Source: an uncultured Rikenellaceae bacterium
GTDB taxonomy: Bacteria > Bacteroidota > Bacteroidia > Bacteroidales > Rikenellaceae
DNA length: 6,146 nt
Assembly (NCBI GenBank): GCA_947074135.1
Contig: CAMTOL010000139.1
Location: 1 to 6,146, forward strand
Direction of reading: 5' to 3'
In this document: piece by piece, positions 1 to 6,122 of the stretch
Position numbering within the stretch: the first letter of the stretch is position 1
Layout of the letters: each line of letters begins with the position of its first letter
Program-made: the position numbers and the translations under genes
The notes under the pieces: model-generated
Told to the model about the DNA's origin: nothing
What the model saw: only the letters and a program-made list of their open reading frames with translations
The model's database searches: none

Positions 1-132
1 AATTTTAAATCTTTGATTGTTGATTGTAAGTTTCATTGGTGGTATGTAAATTTAAGATTTGATTTGGGTGAATATTTGCATGTAATTTGAAGTTAAAATA
101 ATATTATAATTTTTAATTTGTAATTCAAAAAA
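1..132 (+). promoter_or_regulatory. AT-rich leader upstream of the oxoamine synthase gene
   Basis: This stretch has no recognisable coding content and must hold the promoter of the gene starting at 133, unless that gene is co-transcribed from beyond the window. It is almost entirely A/T, with many TTTG and TAATTTG words, and contains a tandem 7-mer (TTGATTG at 13-19 and again at 20-26). No perfect Bacteroidota TAnnTTTG box is present. The nearest candidates are TTTG at 86-89 with TAATTTTT at 107-114, whose spacer is only 17 nt, so I do not fix a promoter. The bases directly before the start codon are CAAAAAA, the A-rich translation context usual in this phylum in place of a Shine-Dalgarno site. 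Confidence 0.3.
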
Positions 133-1389
133 ATGGATATTTTTGAGCGTATTAAAGCTGATGCCGGTGGTCCTATTGGTCAGTATATGAAAGAGGCGCA
201 CGGCTATTTTGCATTTCCAAAGTTGGAGGGAACAATTGGTCCGCGTATGAAGTTTCGTGGCAAAATGATGTTGAACTGGAGTCTTAACAATTATCTAGGT
301 CTTGCGGCTCACCCTGAAGTAATTGAAGCTGACGCTAAGGGTGCTTCTGAGTTTGGTATGGCATCGCCTATGGGGGCTCGTATGATGAGTGGTCAGACAA
401 AATACCACGAAGAGTTGGAGCATAAAATGGCGGAGTGGGTTAGCAAACCTGATGCTTTTTTGTTGAACTTTGGTTATCAAGGTATGGTGTCGATTATCGA
501 TACTTTGACAACGGCTCGTGATGTTATTGTTTATGACTCTGAGTCACACGCTTGTATTATTGATGGTTTGTTGATTCACAAAGCGAAAGGTGGAAAACGT
601 TTTGTGTTTCCTCACAATAATATGGAGAACTGTCGTAAACAGCTTGAACGTGCTACAAAATGGGCTGAGCAGACTGGTGGCGGTGTGTTGTTGATTACCG
701 AAGGTGTTTTTGGTATGAAGGGTGATTTAGGTCGTTTGGACGAGATTGTGGCGATGAAAAAGGATTTCAATTTCCGCATTTTAGTTGACGATGCACACGG
801 ACTTGGTACGATGGGACCAACTGGTGCTGGTACTCCCGAACATTTTGGCGTTTCGGATCAAATAGATATTCACTTTGCTACTTATGCAAAATCGATGGCA
901 GGTATTGGGGCTTTTGTTGCTTCTGACCCTGAAATTGTTAACTTCTTACGCTACAATATGCGTTCGCAGCTTTACGCTAAGTCGTTGCCAATGCCTATGG
1001 TAATGGGAGCTTTGAAACGTTATGAACTCATTAAGGCTCACCCTGAGTATCGTGAAAAGTTGTGGACTATCACTCGTGCGCTGCAAAAAGGTTTTGTAGA
1101 GAATGGTTTTAATATTGGTGTTACTCAATCGCCAGTTACCCCGATTTATCTAAAAGGTGGTCCTGAACAGGCTACAAACCTTGTGGCTGACCTTCGTGAG
1201 AATTATGGACTATTCTGTTCTGTTGTGACTTATCCTGTGATTCCACGAGGCGAGATTATTCTTCGTATTATTCCAACGGCTTGTCATACACTTGAAGATG
1301 TTGAGTTTACTCACGATTGTTTTAAGGCTATTCGTCAGAAATTGGTTGATGGAGAGTACGACAAACCAGTGCCAAATATGAACGCATAA
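133..1389 (+). CDS. PLP-dependent alpha-oxoamine synthase (serine palmitoyltransferase-like or cysteate acyltransferase-like)
   Basis: This is a cytosolic fold-type I PLP enzyme that should condense an amino acid with an acyl thioester, losing CO2, to give a 3-keto long-chain amine. That is the first committed step of sphingolipid synthesis (serine) or sulfonolipid/capnine synthesis (cysteate). Family signatures are in order. The N-terminal NNYLGL is at residues 52-57, and G81-ARMMSG with H92 follows. N112-FGYQG comes next. The PLP-stacking His is H139 (in YDSESHA), and VDDAHG at 218-223 supplies D219 and H222. The Schiff-base lysine is K253 in ATYAKSMAGIG. R378 in ILRIIPTACHT is the conserved carboxylate-binding Arg. 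At 418 residues it is slightly longer than AONS or KBL (about 385-400), with an N-terminal extension. The combination MGARMMSGQTKYH plus AKSMAGIGAF resembles the Bacteroidota lipid-type branch more than 2-amino-3-ketobutyrate ligase or BioF. The ATG at 133 is preceded by an A-rich tract and there is no better upstream start. It is monocistronic, with its own terminator. Arginine is encoded almost only by CGT, suggesting high expression. Serine versus cysteate as substrate is unresolved. Confidence 0.85.
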   Translation: MDIFERIKADAGGPIGQYMKEAHGYFAFPKLEGTIGPRMKFRGKMMLNWSLNNYLGLAAHPEVIEADAKGASEFGMASPMGARMMSGQTKYHEELEHKMAEWVSKPDAFLLNFGYQGMVSIIDTLTTARDVIVYDSESHACIIDGLLIHKAKGGKRFVFPHNNMENCRKQLERATKWAEQTGGGVLLITEGVFGMKGDLGRLDEIVAMKKDFNFRILVDDAHGLGTMGPTGAGTPEHFGVSDQIDIHFATYAKSMAGIGAFVASDPEIVNFLRYNMRSQLYAKSLPMPMVMGALKRYELIKAHPEYREKLWTITRALQKGFVENGFNIGVTQSPVTPIYLKGGPEQATNLVADLRENYGLFCSVVTYPVIPRGEIILRIIPTACHTLEDVEFTHDCFKAIRQKLVDGEYDKPVPNMNA

Positions 1390-1411
1390 GTTTTTCGATA
1401 ATTCTTATAAT

Positions 1412-1444
1412 AAAGGTTGAGATTTGGTTCTCAACCTTTTTTTT
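1412..1444 (+). terminator. Intrinsic terminator of the oxoamine synthase gene
   Basis: A perfect 11-bp stem is formed by AAAGGTTGAGA (1412-1422) and TCTCAACCTTT (1429-1439), with a 6-nt loop. It runs straight into a run of eight T (1437-1444). It begins 22 nt after the TAA stop at 1387-1389. This is a classic Rho-independent terminator and separates the first gene from the GH2 operon. The left flank is only moderately A-rich, and no gene converges from the right, so I read it as acting on the + strand. Confidence 0.92.
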
Positions 1445-1473
1445 GTCTATTATCAATAAAAATAGTACCTTTA
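1441..1473 (+). promoter_or_regulatory. Candidate Bacteroidota-type promoter of the GH2-lactonase operon
   Basis: TTTTG at 1441-1445 could serve as the -33 box. After 20 nt comes TACCTTTA at 1466-1473, which matches TAnnTTTG at all fixed positions except the last. This spacing fits the Bacteroidota sigma factor consensus. A transcript would start near 1480, giving a 5' leader of about 28 nt before the ATG at 1508. The -33 box overlaps the end of the T-run of the preceding terminator, so terminator and promoter are packed together. This is the only site between the terminator and the start codon that fits. The start site itself is inferred. Confidence 0.5.
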
Positions 1474-1480
1474 CGTACTA
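1463..1480. repeat. Inverted repeat over the operon -7 box (possible operator)
   Basis: TAGTAC (1463-1468) and GTACTA (1475-1480) are perfect 6-bp inverted arms separated by 6 nt (CTTTAC). The repeat contains the candidate -7 box (1466-1473) and reaches the expected transcription start. A dyad in this position is what a repressor site would look like. The arms are short, so chance or a weak RNA hairpin remains possible. No regulator gene is visible in the window. Confidence 0.4.
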
Positions 1481-1507
1481 CCCAGTAACATAATATTTCT
1501 AAAACTG

Positions 1508-4366
1508 ATGATAAAAAGATTTTCGCCAAAGTTAATCTCTCTCTTTGTTGTATCTTCTATTTCAATCTTTACATTGCAGGCGCAAGTACGTGATGTAGTT
1601 TCGCTTGATGGAAAGTGGGATTTTGCACTTGATTCTGTTGGAAGTGGCGACCAAATTTATAGCACCTCAACATCGTTCGATGATTGGGTGGTATTGCCCG
1701 GAACAACTGACACCAACAGAAAAGGAAGTCGCAATGTTAATAGTACAGAAACTACTTACCTCACACGCAAATACAGTTATAGAGGAAAAGCTTGGTACTC
1801 AAAAGTGGTTGAAATTCCTAAATCGTGGAGTTCAAAACGTATTGAGTTGGAGCTGGAGCGCACAAAACCATCGGTTGTCTATGTTGACGGCAAACGTGTT
1901 GGTAGTAGCGATAATATTTCGACTCCGCAGTTTTACGATTTGAGTAGTTACCTAACTCCTGGAGTTCATCGACTTACTATATTAGTAGATAATGGCGATA
2001 CTGTTCCTGAACAGCTTTTTGCTAGTTCGCACGCCTATACCGAGAGCACTCAAACCAACTGGAACGGCATTATTGGAGCTATTGAACTGACTGCAAAGAA
2101 TAAAATCTATATTGATTCTCTTCGAGTTACGCCTAATTTGAGGGCAAAGAGCGTTAGCGTTGAATTTGTGATTGAGGGTGCAAAAAATCTTAAAAAAACG
2201 ACACCAATTACAATTTCGGCAGTTAGTTGGAATTCGAAAACTGAGCATAGTGTTAAATCGTTGATTATTAATGCTAAAAAAGGAGAATCAAGGTATAGTG
2301 TAGAGTACTCGTTGGGCGAAGATGCGCTGTTTTGGAGTGAGTTTGAACCAAATCTATATAGAGTTGATGTTGAGATAAAGGGGTTGGACAGAACTTCTGA
2401 AAACGTTGGGCTTCGTGAGTTTAAAACCGTTGGCACACAGTTTAATATCAACGGTACGCCGACTTTTCTAAGAGGTAAGCACGATGCTTGTGTCTTTCCT
2501 TTGACTGCTCATACTGCGATGTCGATGCAAGAGTGGCGAGAGTATTTCAAAACGTGTAAGGAGTATGGTATCAATCACGTTCGTTTCCACTCGTGGTGTC
2601 CGCCAAAGGGTTGTTTCGAAGCGGCTGATATTGAGGGAATTTACCTGCAACCTGAACTTCCAATTTGGGGAAGTTTGGAGCATAAGAACAGTGAACTGAA
2701 CAGATTTTTGATTAAAGAGGGTATCAATATTCAGAATGCTTATGGCAACCACGCTTCGTTTGTGATGTTTGCGCTTGGTAACGAGCTTTGGGGCGATTTA
2801 GAGTTGATGCAAGAGTTTGTAGCTAGGTTTAGGGAGGTTGACAATCGTCATCTGTACGCTTATGGTTCAAATAATTTCTTGGGCTACAAAGGTCAGCTGG
2901 AGGGCGAGCAGTTTATGGTTACTTGCCGAGTTGGTGGAGCAGAGATGTATGAAACTCACACCAGAGGTTCGTTCTCGTTTGCCGATGCAGTCGAAGGAGG
3001 ATTAGTCAATAATAGCTATCCAAACAGCGTAACTAATTTCGATGGCGCGATTTCAAAATGTAGTGTTCCTGTCGTTAGTCACGAAACGGGACAGTTTCAG
3101 ATCTATCCAAATTATGAGGAGATGAAGAAGTACAAAGGAGTTCTTGCTCCTGTGAATTTCGAGATTTTCAAACAGCGATTAGATGATGCTGGTATGAGCG
3201 ACCAAGCCAATGCTTTTTTCGAGGCTTCAGGAAAATGGTCGGTAGAACTTTATAAAGCTGATATTGAGATGGATTTGCGTACCAAAGGTTTTGGTGGTTT
3301 TCAACTTCTTGATTTGCAAGATTATCCAGGTCAGGGTTCGGCTTATGTTGGTATTTTAGATGCTTTTATGGATAACAAAGGATTGGTAACTCCAACACAG
3401 TGGCGTGAGTTCTGTAATGATATTGTTCCGTTGTTTGTGACCGAAAAGTTCTGCTACTATAACAACGAAAAATTGGAGGGTGAAATTAAAATTGCAAATT
3501 ATAGTGGCTCGTCGCTCAAATCGAAACAGGTTCGTTGGACTCTTAGTGATGCTCAAAGAGTTATCGAAAGTGGAATTTCGAAAATCAATAGCGACAGAAT
3601 TGGACTCTTGTCACTTGGCGAGATTTCTTGTTCGTTGAGTGGCGAAACTAAGGCTAAAAAACTTCGCTTAACGCTTCAAATAGATGGCTCAGAGTATCGT
3701 AATGGCTATGATATTTGGGTCTATCCAACCTCTAATCGTGAAATTACGATGTCTGATGTTGTCATTGTCAAAGATTCGCTATCTCAATCCCTAATCTGGG
3801 AGCTTGAACAAGGTAAAACGGTGCTTTGGTTTCCGTCTAAAAACGGTTTGGATAGTGTAACTGTTGGCGCGCTGTTCCAAACTGACTACTGGAATTACAG
3901 AATGTTCAAAAATATCTGCGATAACGCTAAATTGCCTGTTTCGCCGGGAACTATGGGACTACTTATCGACCCAAAACATCCACTTTTCAGTGAGTTTCCA
4001 ACCGATAATCACACCTCTTGGCAGTGGTATGAGATTGTGAAAAAGAGTTACCCTATGATTTTAGATTCAACTCCAACGACTTATCGCCCAGTTGTTCAGG
4101 TAATCGATAATATTGAACGAAATCACAAATTGGGCTTGGTCTATGAGTTTAAAGTTGGCAATGCAAAACTATTGATTTGTATGAGCGATGTTGATTCACA
4201 AGGTAAACCCGAAGAGGCGCAGTTCTATAAATCACTCGTTGACTATGTGACTAGTTCGAAGTTTGAGCCTAATACTTCGATAACTGCTAATGAACTACAA
4301 TCGCTATTTACAACTTCTGTGAAAAGTGCTCAAATCGAGAAATTAATTAATATCTCTTACGAATAA
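1508..4366 (+). CDS. Exported glycoside hydrolase family 2 enzyme with C-terminal glutamine-amidotransferase-like domain
   Basis: This is a retaining exo-glycosidase of the beta-galactosidase/beta-glucuronidase/beta-mannosidase type, probably periplasmic; the substrate is unknown. Residues 1-25 form a Sec signal peptide (MIKRF start, hydrophobic core, cleavage after LQA). There is no lipobox cysteine and no visible T9SS tail. The rest follows GH2 order. An N-terminal jelly roll at about 30-200 begins with LDGKWDF (33-39). An Ig-like domain spans about 200-310. The TIM barrel at about 315-640 carries FLRGKHD (R322-G323-K324) and HVRFHSWCPP (357-366). The acid/base is E426 in GNELWG and the likely nucleophile is E526 in VVSHETGQ, 100 residues later. 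LLDLQDYPGQG (600-610) closes the barrel. An Ig-like segment follows, then at about 745-930 an alpha/beta domain with DPKHP (821-825) and WQW (838-840). I recall similar C-terminal modules in many Bacteroidota and Verrucomicrobia GH2 proteins; it looks like a degenerate class I glutamine-amidotransferase/ThuA-like fold. At 952 residues it is full length. It is the first gene of an operon with the lactonase 20 nt downstream. Confidence 0.88.
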   Translation: MIKRFSPKLISLFVVSSISIFTLQAQVRDVVSLDGKWDFALDSVGSGDQIYSTSTSFDDWVVLPGTTDTNRKGSRNVNSTETTYLTRKYSYRGKAWYSKVVEIPKSWSSKRIELELERTKPSVVYVDGKRVGSSDNISTPQFYDLSSYLTPGVHRLTILVDNGDTVPEQLFASSHAYTESTQTNWNGIIGAIELTAKNKIYIDSLRVTPNLRAKSVSVEFVIEGAKNLKKTTPITISAVSWNSKTEHSVKSLIINAKKGESRYSVEYSLGEDALFWSEFEPNLYRVDVEIKGLDRTSENVGLREFKTVGTQFNINGTPTFLRGKHDACVFPLTAHTAMSMQEWREYFKTCKEYGINHVRFHSWCPPKGCFEAADIEGIYLQPELPIWGSLEHKNSELNRFLIKEGINIQNAYGNHASFVMFALGNELWGDLELMQEFVARFREVDNRHLYAYGSNNFLGYKGQLEGEQFMVTCRVGGAEMYETHTRGSFSFADAVEGGLVNNSYPNSVTNFDGAISKCSVPVVSHETGQFQIYPNYEEMKKYKGVLAPVNFEIFKQRLDDAGMSDQANAFFEASGKWSVELYKADIEMDLRTKGFGGFQLLDLQDYPGQGSAYVGILDAFMDNKGLVTPTQWREFCNDIVPLFVTEKFCYYNNEKLEGEIKIANYSGSSLKSKQVRWTLSDAQRVIESGISKINSDRIGLLSLGEISCSLSGETKAKKLRLTLQIDGSEYRNGYDIWVYPTSNREITMSDVVIVKDSLSQSLIWELEQGKTVLWFPSKNGLDSVTVGALFQTDYWNYRMFKNICDNAKLPVSPGTMGLLIDPKHPLFSEFPTDNHTSWQWYEIVKKSYPMILDSTPTTYRPVVQVIDNIERNHKLGLVYEFKVGNAKLLICMSDVDSQGKPEEAQFYKSLVDYVTSSKFEPNTSITANELQSLFTTSVKSAQIEKLINISYE

Positions 4367-4386
4367 TCTGAAGTAGTTTAACGAAA

Positions 4387-5478
4387 ATGATAAAATGCAA
4401 AATACTGCTTCTTATTCTTATGGTAGGAGCAGCTCTGAGTGTGAGTAAACTATCTGCTCACGAAAGATTTTTGTTTATTGGAACTTACACCGACACAATC
4501 TATGTCTATACTTTCGACGACCAGAATGGTACGCTAAGTGAATTTACAAAGATAAGTGGCATTAAAAATCCTTCGTTTTTGAAGCGAAAAGGAAACAATA
4601 TATATGCTGTAAACGAAACCGCAGATGGGGCAGTGGTAGCACTTGAGTTTGGAGATAAAGAGCTTAGCGTTAAGGGCGGTGTGTCGAGTGGTGGTGATGA
4701 TCCTTGTTATGTGGACGTAAATAGGGATTTAGTTGCGGTTGGGAATTATAGCAGTGGTAATTTTATGCTCTATCAAATAGCCAGTGATGGCTCGTTTAAG
4801 GCTGCTGTCGATAGTGTGAGGCACATTGGTAGTAGTTCGAACTCAGAGCGACAACAATCTGCTCACGTCCATTGTACTCGTTTTTCGCCTAATGGTAAAG
4901 AGCTATTTGTAGCTGATTTGGGGACAGATATGCTCTATGTCTATCCAATCAAGGGGAAAAAGATTCTAAAGAATATAGCAAAAACGGTAAAAATTGAGGC
5001 AGGTTCAGGACCTCGACACTTTGAATTTCATAACAATAAGCCAATTATTTATCTTTTGAACGAGATGTCGGGCGAGGTTCAAGTATATGGTCGTACTAAA
5101 GCTGGGGAGCTAGCTCTTTTGCAGAGCCTCAAAGATGATAATATGAGAAGTCAAAATAGTGCCGTAGGGGTTGGTAGTGCCGATATTCATCTCTCTCCAA
5201 ATGGTAGATTTCTCTACGCCTCGCACCGAGGAGTGGAGAATTGTATCACTATTTATGCAGTCAATGAGATAGACGGAAAGCTCACTTATGTTGGTAAACA
5301 GAGTGTCGAGGGGCAGACTCCTCGCAATTTTGTGATTGACCCTACGGGAAACTATCTGTTGGTTGCCAATGGGGTAAGTGATGAGATTGTTGTTATGAGT
5401 ATATATACTCAAACAGGAAAATTAACTCCTTTAGAGAATAGCGTAAAGGTCATAAAGCCAGTCTGTTTGGTGTTCTAA
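4387..5478 (+). CDS. Exported lactonase, seven-bladed beta-propeller (6-phosphogluconolactonase/YbhE-like family)
   Basis: This is a predicted lactone hydrolase of the Lactonase (Pgl) propeller family. The first 24 residues are a signal peptide (KCKILLLILMVG core, cleavage after LSA), so the enzyme should act in the periplasm. That makes 6-phosphogluconolactone an unlikely natural substrate and a sugar lactone more likely. The family pattern is clear: FIGTYT (30-35) opens blade one, then KNPSFL and YAVNE, then HVHCTRFSPNG (160-170), GSGPRH (206-211), LLNE (223-226), and GQTPRNF (309-315). The protein ends PVCLVF, as Pgl homologues usually do. H162, R210 and E226 have the same spacing (48 and 16 residues) that I recall for the proposed active-site His, Arg and Glu of the related fungal carboxymuconate lactonizing enzyme. 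At 363 residues it is full length. It lies 20 nt behind the GH2 gene with no terminator or promoter between, and its start is preceded by AACGAAA. Family assignment is firm; the substrate is inference. Confidence 0.87.
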   Translation: MIKCKILLLILMVGAALSVSKLSAHERFLFIGTYTDTIYVYTFDDQNGTLSEFTKISGIKNPSFLKRKGNNIYAVNETADGAVVALEFGDKELSVKGGVSSGGDDPCYVDVNRDLVAVGNYSSGNFMLYQIASDGSFKAAVDSVRHIGSSSNSERQQSAHVHCTRFSPNGKELFVADLGTDMLYVYPIKGKKILKNIAKTVKIEAGSGPRHFEFHNNKPIIYLLNEMSGEVQVYGRTKAGELALLQSLKDDNMRSQNSAVGVGSADIHLSPNGRFLYASHRGVENCITIYAVNEIDGKLTYVGKQSVEGQTPRNFVIDPTGNYLLVANGVSDEIVVMSIYTQTGKLTPLENSVKVIKPVCLVF

Positions 5479-5488
5479 AGGAGTTTTT
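5424..5488 (+). terminator. Probable long-loop terminator of the GH2-lactonase operon
   Basis: AACTCCTTTAGA (5424-5435) and TCTAAAGGAGTT (5474-5485) are perfect 12-bp inverted arms separated by 38 nt. The right arm passes directly into TTTTT (5484-5488). The left arm lies inside the lactonase coding sequence and the right arm contains its TAA stop (5476-5478). A perfect 12-bp stem ending in a T-run is unlikely by chance and fits an intrinsic terminator, but the loop is much longer than usual and only a weak inner stem (CCA 5458-5460 with TGG 5468-5470) could shorten it. Translating ribosomes would cover the left arm, which could delay folding. Confidence 0.55.
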
Positions 5489-5523
5489 CTGTAGTAGTGT
5501 TATTTATTTGCTTCTCGATAGAC

Positions 5524-5535
5524 AAAGATATCTTT
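5524..5535. repeat. Perfect 12-bp palindrome
   Basis: AAAGATATCTTT is its own reverse complement with no spacer and sits 46 nt after the lactonase stop codon. With the flanking bases it approximates ACAAAGATATCTTTTGT, with one extra T in the right half. It could be a dimeric protein-binding site. In A/T-rich DNA a 12-bp palindrome is not rare, so this is a weak call. Confidence 0.3.
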
Positions 5536-5622
5536 TGTGTGTTAGTTTTTTATAGAATCTCTTAAAAAAAACTTAATAATATGTTGTTATGCACTTGTTT
5601 ATGTAGTCAAATGCATTAATTG

Positions 5623-5655
5623 TTGATGTTGATTTTCTGAAAAACCTTAAATTTG
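5623..5655 (+). promoter_or_regulatory. Candidate distal promoter with a perfect -7 box
   Basis: TAAATTTG at 5648-5655 matches the Bacteroidota -7 consensus TAnnTTTG exactly. The best -33 element is TTG at 5623-5625, 22 nt upstream, slightly longer than the usual 19-21 nt. A transcript would begin near 5662 and leave a leader of about 150 nt before the ATG at 5814, including the hairpin at 5675-5698. It may be an alternative or regulated start, or the box may be a chance match in A/T-rich sequence. Confidence 0.4.
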
Positions 5656-5674
5656 CGGCGTGGTTATTTGGCTT

Positions 5675-5698
5675 GGTAAACGAAAATATTCGTTAATC
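5675..5698 (+). repeat. Imperfect inverted repeat / hairpin in the leader region
   Basis: AACGAA (5679-5684) pairs with TTCGTT (5689-5694) around an AATA loop. After one A-A mismatch the stem continues for three more pairs (GGT 5675-5677 with ATC 5696-5698, including one G-U). It lies about 13 nt downstream of the start expected from the distal promoter, so it could be a leader hairpin or an operator. There is no T-run immediately after it, so it is not a terminator. Confidence 0.35.
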
Positions 5699-5743
5699 TA
5701 ATCTTCTTAATGAATAAATTTTTATATTACGCACTCTAAAATG

Positions 5744-5775
5744 TTTTGTCAAGACTGTTTTTTTTATTAACTTCG
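5744..5775 (+). promoter_or_regulatory. Candidate proximal promoter of the small exported protein gene
   Basis: TTTTG at 5744-5748 is followed after 19 nt by TAACTTCG at 5768-5775, one base away from TAnnTTTG (C in place of the third T). Spacing and -33 box fit the Bacteroidota consensus well. A transcript would start near 5782, giving a leader of about 32 nt before the ATG at 5814, more typical than the long leader from the distal site. Confidence 0.45.
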
Positions 5776-5813
5776 TGCTAAATGCCAGTTGTTATAACCT
5801 ATAATATACTTCG

Positions 5814-6122
5814 ATGATAAGACCTAAAATTCAACTTTGCTTTGTTAGAAGATGTCGCAAATATGCAGCCCTTTTGTGTTTCTTTATAGTTGCGCAGAGC
5901 GTTTCAGCTCAAGCAATAACATCTGCGCCTCTTAATAATACATCGACTAAAGATATGTGGGCGAGATTTAAAGTTGTTGATGTTCAATCTAGTGAATCTG
6001 CAATTAACGATATGCGCGAGTTGAAAGGATTTGAGTATAACAAAGCTAAAACAGATCTCGAATTGATTAGAAAAGAGAAACAAACAATGATCGAAAAAAT
6101 AGAGAATGGCGATATGTCATAG
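5814..6122 (+). CDS. Small exported protein of unknown function
   Basis: I do not recognise this 102-residue product. The first 32 residues look like a Sec signal peptide: a basic n-region (RPK, RRCRK), a hydrophobic core AALLCFFIVAQSV, and cleavage after VSA before Q33. The mature part of about 70 residues has no cysteine. It starts with a Ser/Thr/Asn-rich stretch (about 35-47) and then becomes a highly charged, probably helical segment rich in Lys and Glu (about 70-99). There is no lipobox. The start is supported by promoter-like sequence upstream and by the signal peptide beginning at this ATG. It ends in TAG at 6120-6122, 24 nt from the window edge, whereas the other three genes end in TAA. 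The frame stays open after TAG to the edge (reading INIKGMIV), so a truncated larger exported protein cannot be excluded. Confidence 0.55.
   Translation: MIRPKIQLCFVRRCRKYAALLCFFIVAQSVSAQAITSAPLNNTSTKDMWARFKVVDVQSSESAINDMRELKGFEYNKAKTDLELIRKEKQTMIEKIENGDMS

Larger units (their letters stand above)
5479..5813 (+). other. AT-rich intergenic region before the small exported protein gene
   Basis: This is 335 nt with no supportable coding sequence on either strand. It contains, from left to right: the T-run of the operon terminator; a 12-bp palindrome at 5524-5535; a tandem hexamer (TGTTGA at 5621-5626 and 5627-5632); a perfect TAAATTTG box at 5648-5655; an imperfect hairpin at 5675-5698; and a second promoter candidate at 5744-5775. 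Its length and the two promoter-like sites suggest a regulated start for the downstream gene. I see no conserved riboswitch core, tRNA or other structured RNA that I recognise. Confidence 0.6.

Noticed and set aside
1..132. Repeat array or CRISPR-like structure in the left edge
   Set aside because: Only one 7-mer is repeated twice in tandem; the rest is A/T-biased low-complexity sequence without regular spacing.
133..1389. Naming the first gene kbl (2-amino-3-ketobutyrate CoA ligase) or bioF
   Set aside because: The shared PLP motifs fit the whole superfamily, but the wording around the lysine and the C-terminal Arg differs from those two enzymes, and there is no tdh or biotin gene nearby.
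1605..1943. 112-codon open frame inside the GH2 gene
   Set aside because: It lies entirely within a well-supported gene in another frame and its translation shows no family motifs, so it is a shadow.
1982..2752. Antisense open frames opposite the GH2 gene
   Set aside because: They overlap each other and the conserved GH2 coding sequence, have low-complexity translations and lack promoter or start context.
5110..5412. 100-codon antisense open frame opposite the lactonase gene
   Set aside because: It is opposite conserved propeller motifs, including the TPRNF region, and shows no recognisable protein features.
5715..5722. TAAATTTT as a further -7 box
   Set aside because: It ends in T instead of G and has no TTG element at suitable distance upstream.
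5479..5813. Riboswitch or small RNA in the intergenic gap
   Set aside because: Only one short imperfect hairpin is present and no recognisable conserved core; the A/T richness explains the other weak pairings.
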